DNA of 6,743 nucleotides from the NCBI GenBank assembly GCA_035513995.1, contig DATKBL010000147.1:1-6743 (forward strand), read 5' to 3'. Below the pieces are notes generated by a model, which did not search any database, was not told the origin of the DNA, and worked only from the letters and a program-made list of their open reading frames with translations. A program made the position numbers and the translations under genes. This document shows positions 6,571 to 6,743 of this stretch, piece by piece (the first letter of the stretch is position 1; every line of letters begins with the position of its first letter). This stretch comes from DASUTW01 sp035513995 (GTDB taxonomy: Bacteria > Actinomycetota > UBA4738 > CALAEC01).

Positions 6571-6743
6571 ATGAACATCGGGGTGGGACTGCCGAACACC
6601 GTGCCGGGGACCGAGCCGGAGCTCATCGGCGAGTGGGCGGGGCGGACCGAGGGCGGGCCGTTCACGAGCATCGGGGTGCTCGATCGCCTCCGCTACGACT
6701 CGTTCGACCCGATGGCCTGTCTCGCAGCGCTGACCGGCACGAC
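6571..6743 (+). CDS. Luciferase-like (LLM class) flavin/F420-dependent oxidoreductase, N-terminal fragment
   Basis: Only the first 57 residues are in the window; the gene continues past the right edge. The N-terminus MNIGVGLPNTVPGTEPELIG is the first strand and loop of the luciferase-like TIM barrel. It is followed by E-W-A-G-R-T-E-G-G-P-F-T-S-I-G-V-L-D-R-L and then Y-D-S-F-D-P, as in the second strand of this family. Members use FMNH2 or reduced F420 to oxidise or reduce small organic compounds; which cofactor is used here cannot be told from the fragment. ATG at 6571 has GGGGGAG six bases upstream. The gene is transcribed away from the hydroxylase operon across a shared 126-base region, so it may be co-regulated and act on a related compound, but that is inference. 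Confidence 0.82.
   Translation, partial: MNIGVGLPNTVPGTEPELIGEWAGRTEGGPFTSIGVLDRLRYDSFDPMACLAALTGT

Noticed and set aside
6441..6671. A 76-codon minus-strand frame crossing the divergent promoter region
   Set aside because: It overlaps the recognisable start of the luciferase-like gene and its Shine-Dalgarno on the other strand, has no family features, and its upstream ATG lies ahead of the predicted promoter. Only the last eight codons are kept, as a tentative leader.

Overview
The window is very GC-rich (roughly 70% by eye) and tightly packed. Third codon positions are almost all G or C, Shine-Dalgarno sites are strong, and the lipoprotein has an acidic Asp/Gly-rich stretch after its lipid cysteine. 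A luciferase-like, possibly F420-dependent, oxidoreductase sits at the right edge. Together these suggest a high-GC actinobacterium (Actinomycetota), but nothing here fixes the genus.

One minus-strand operon fills positions 6444 down to 1. It reads in the order [2Fe-2S] subunit, fused molybdopterin/FAD subunit, substrate-binding lipoprotein, ABC ATPase, ABC permease (cut by the left edge). The first two genes encode a complete xanthine dehydrogenase-family molybdenum hydroxylase. The last three encode an importer of the SsuABC/TauABC/ThiXYZ (NMT1/THI5-like) type. Gaps are minimal: two junctions are TGATG stop/start overlaps, and the other two are 26 and 24 bases. Neither enzyme gene has an export signal, so the hydroxylase is probably cytoplasmic. 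The simplest reading is an import-then-hydroxylate unit for a small, possibly heterocyclic or aromatic, compound whose identity the sequence does not give.

The most unusual protein is the 1119-residue fusion. The molybdopterin domains come first and the FAD domains second, joined by a basic, Trp/Tyr-rich linker. The FAD part carries a cysteine-rich insertion like that of the [4Fe-4S]-containing FAD subunits of E. coli PaoB (YagS) and 4-hydroxybenzoyl-CoA reductase.

Positions 6445-6570 form a divergent control region. It holds a convincing minus-strand promoter (TTGCCC-N17-GATAAT), a palindrome over the -35 region, and an inverted repeat at the predicted transcription start. To its right, a plus-strand gene for a luciferase-like monooxygenase begins and runs off the window. 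No RNA genes, CRISPR arrays, insertion sequences or terminators were seen.
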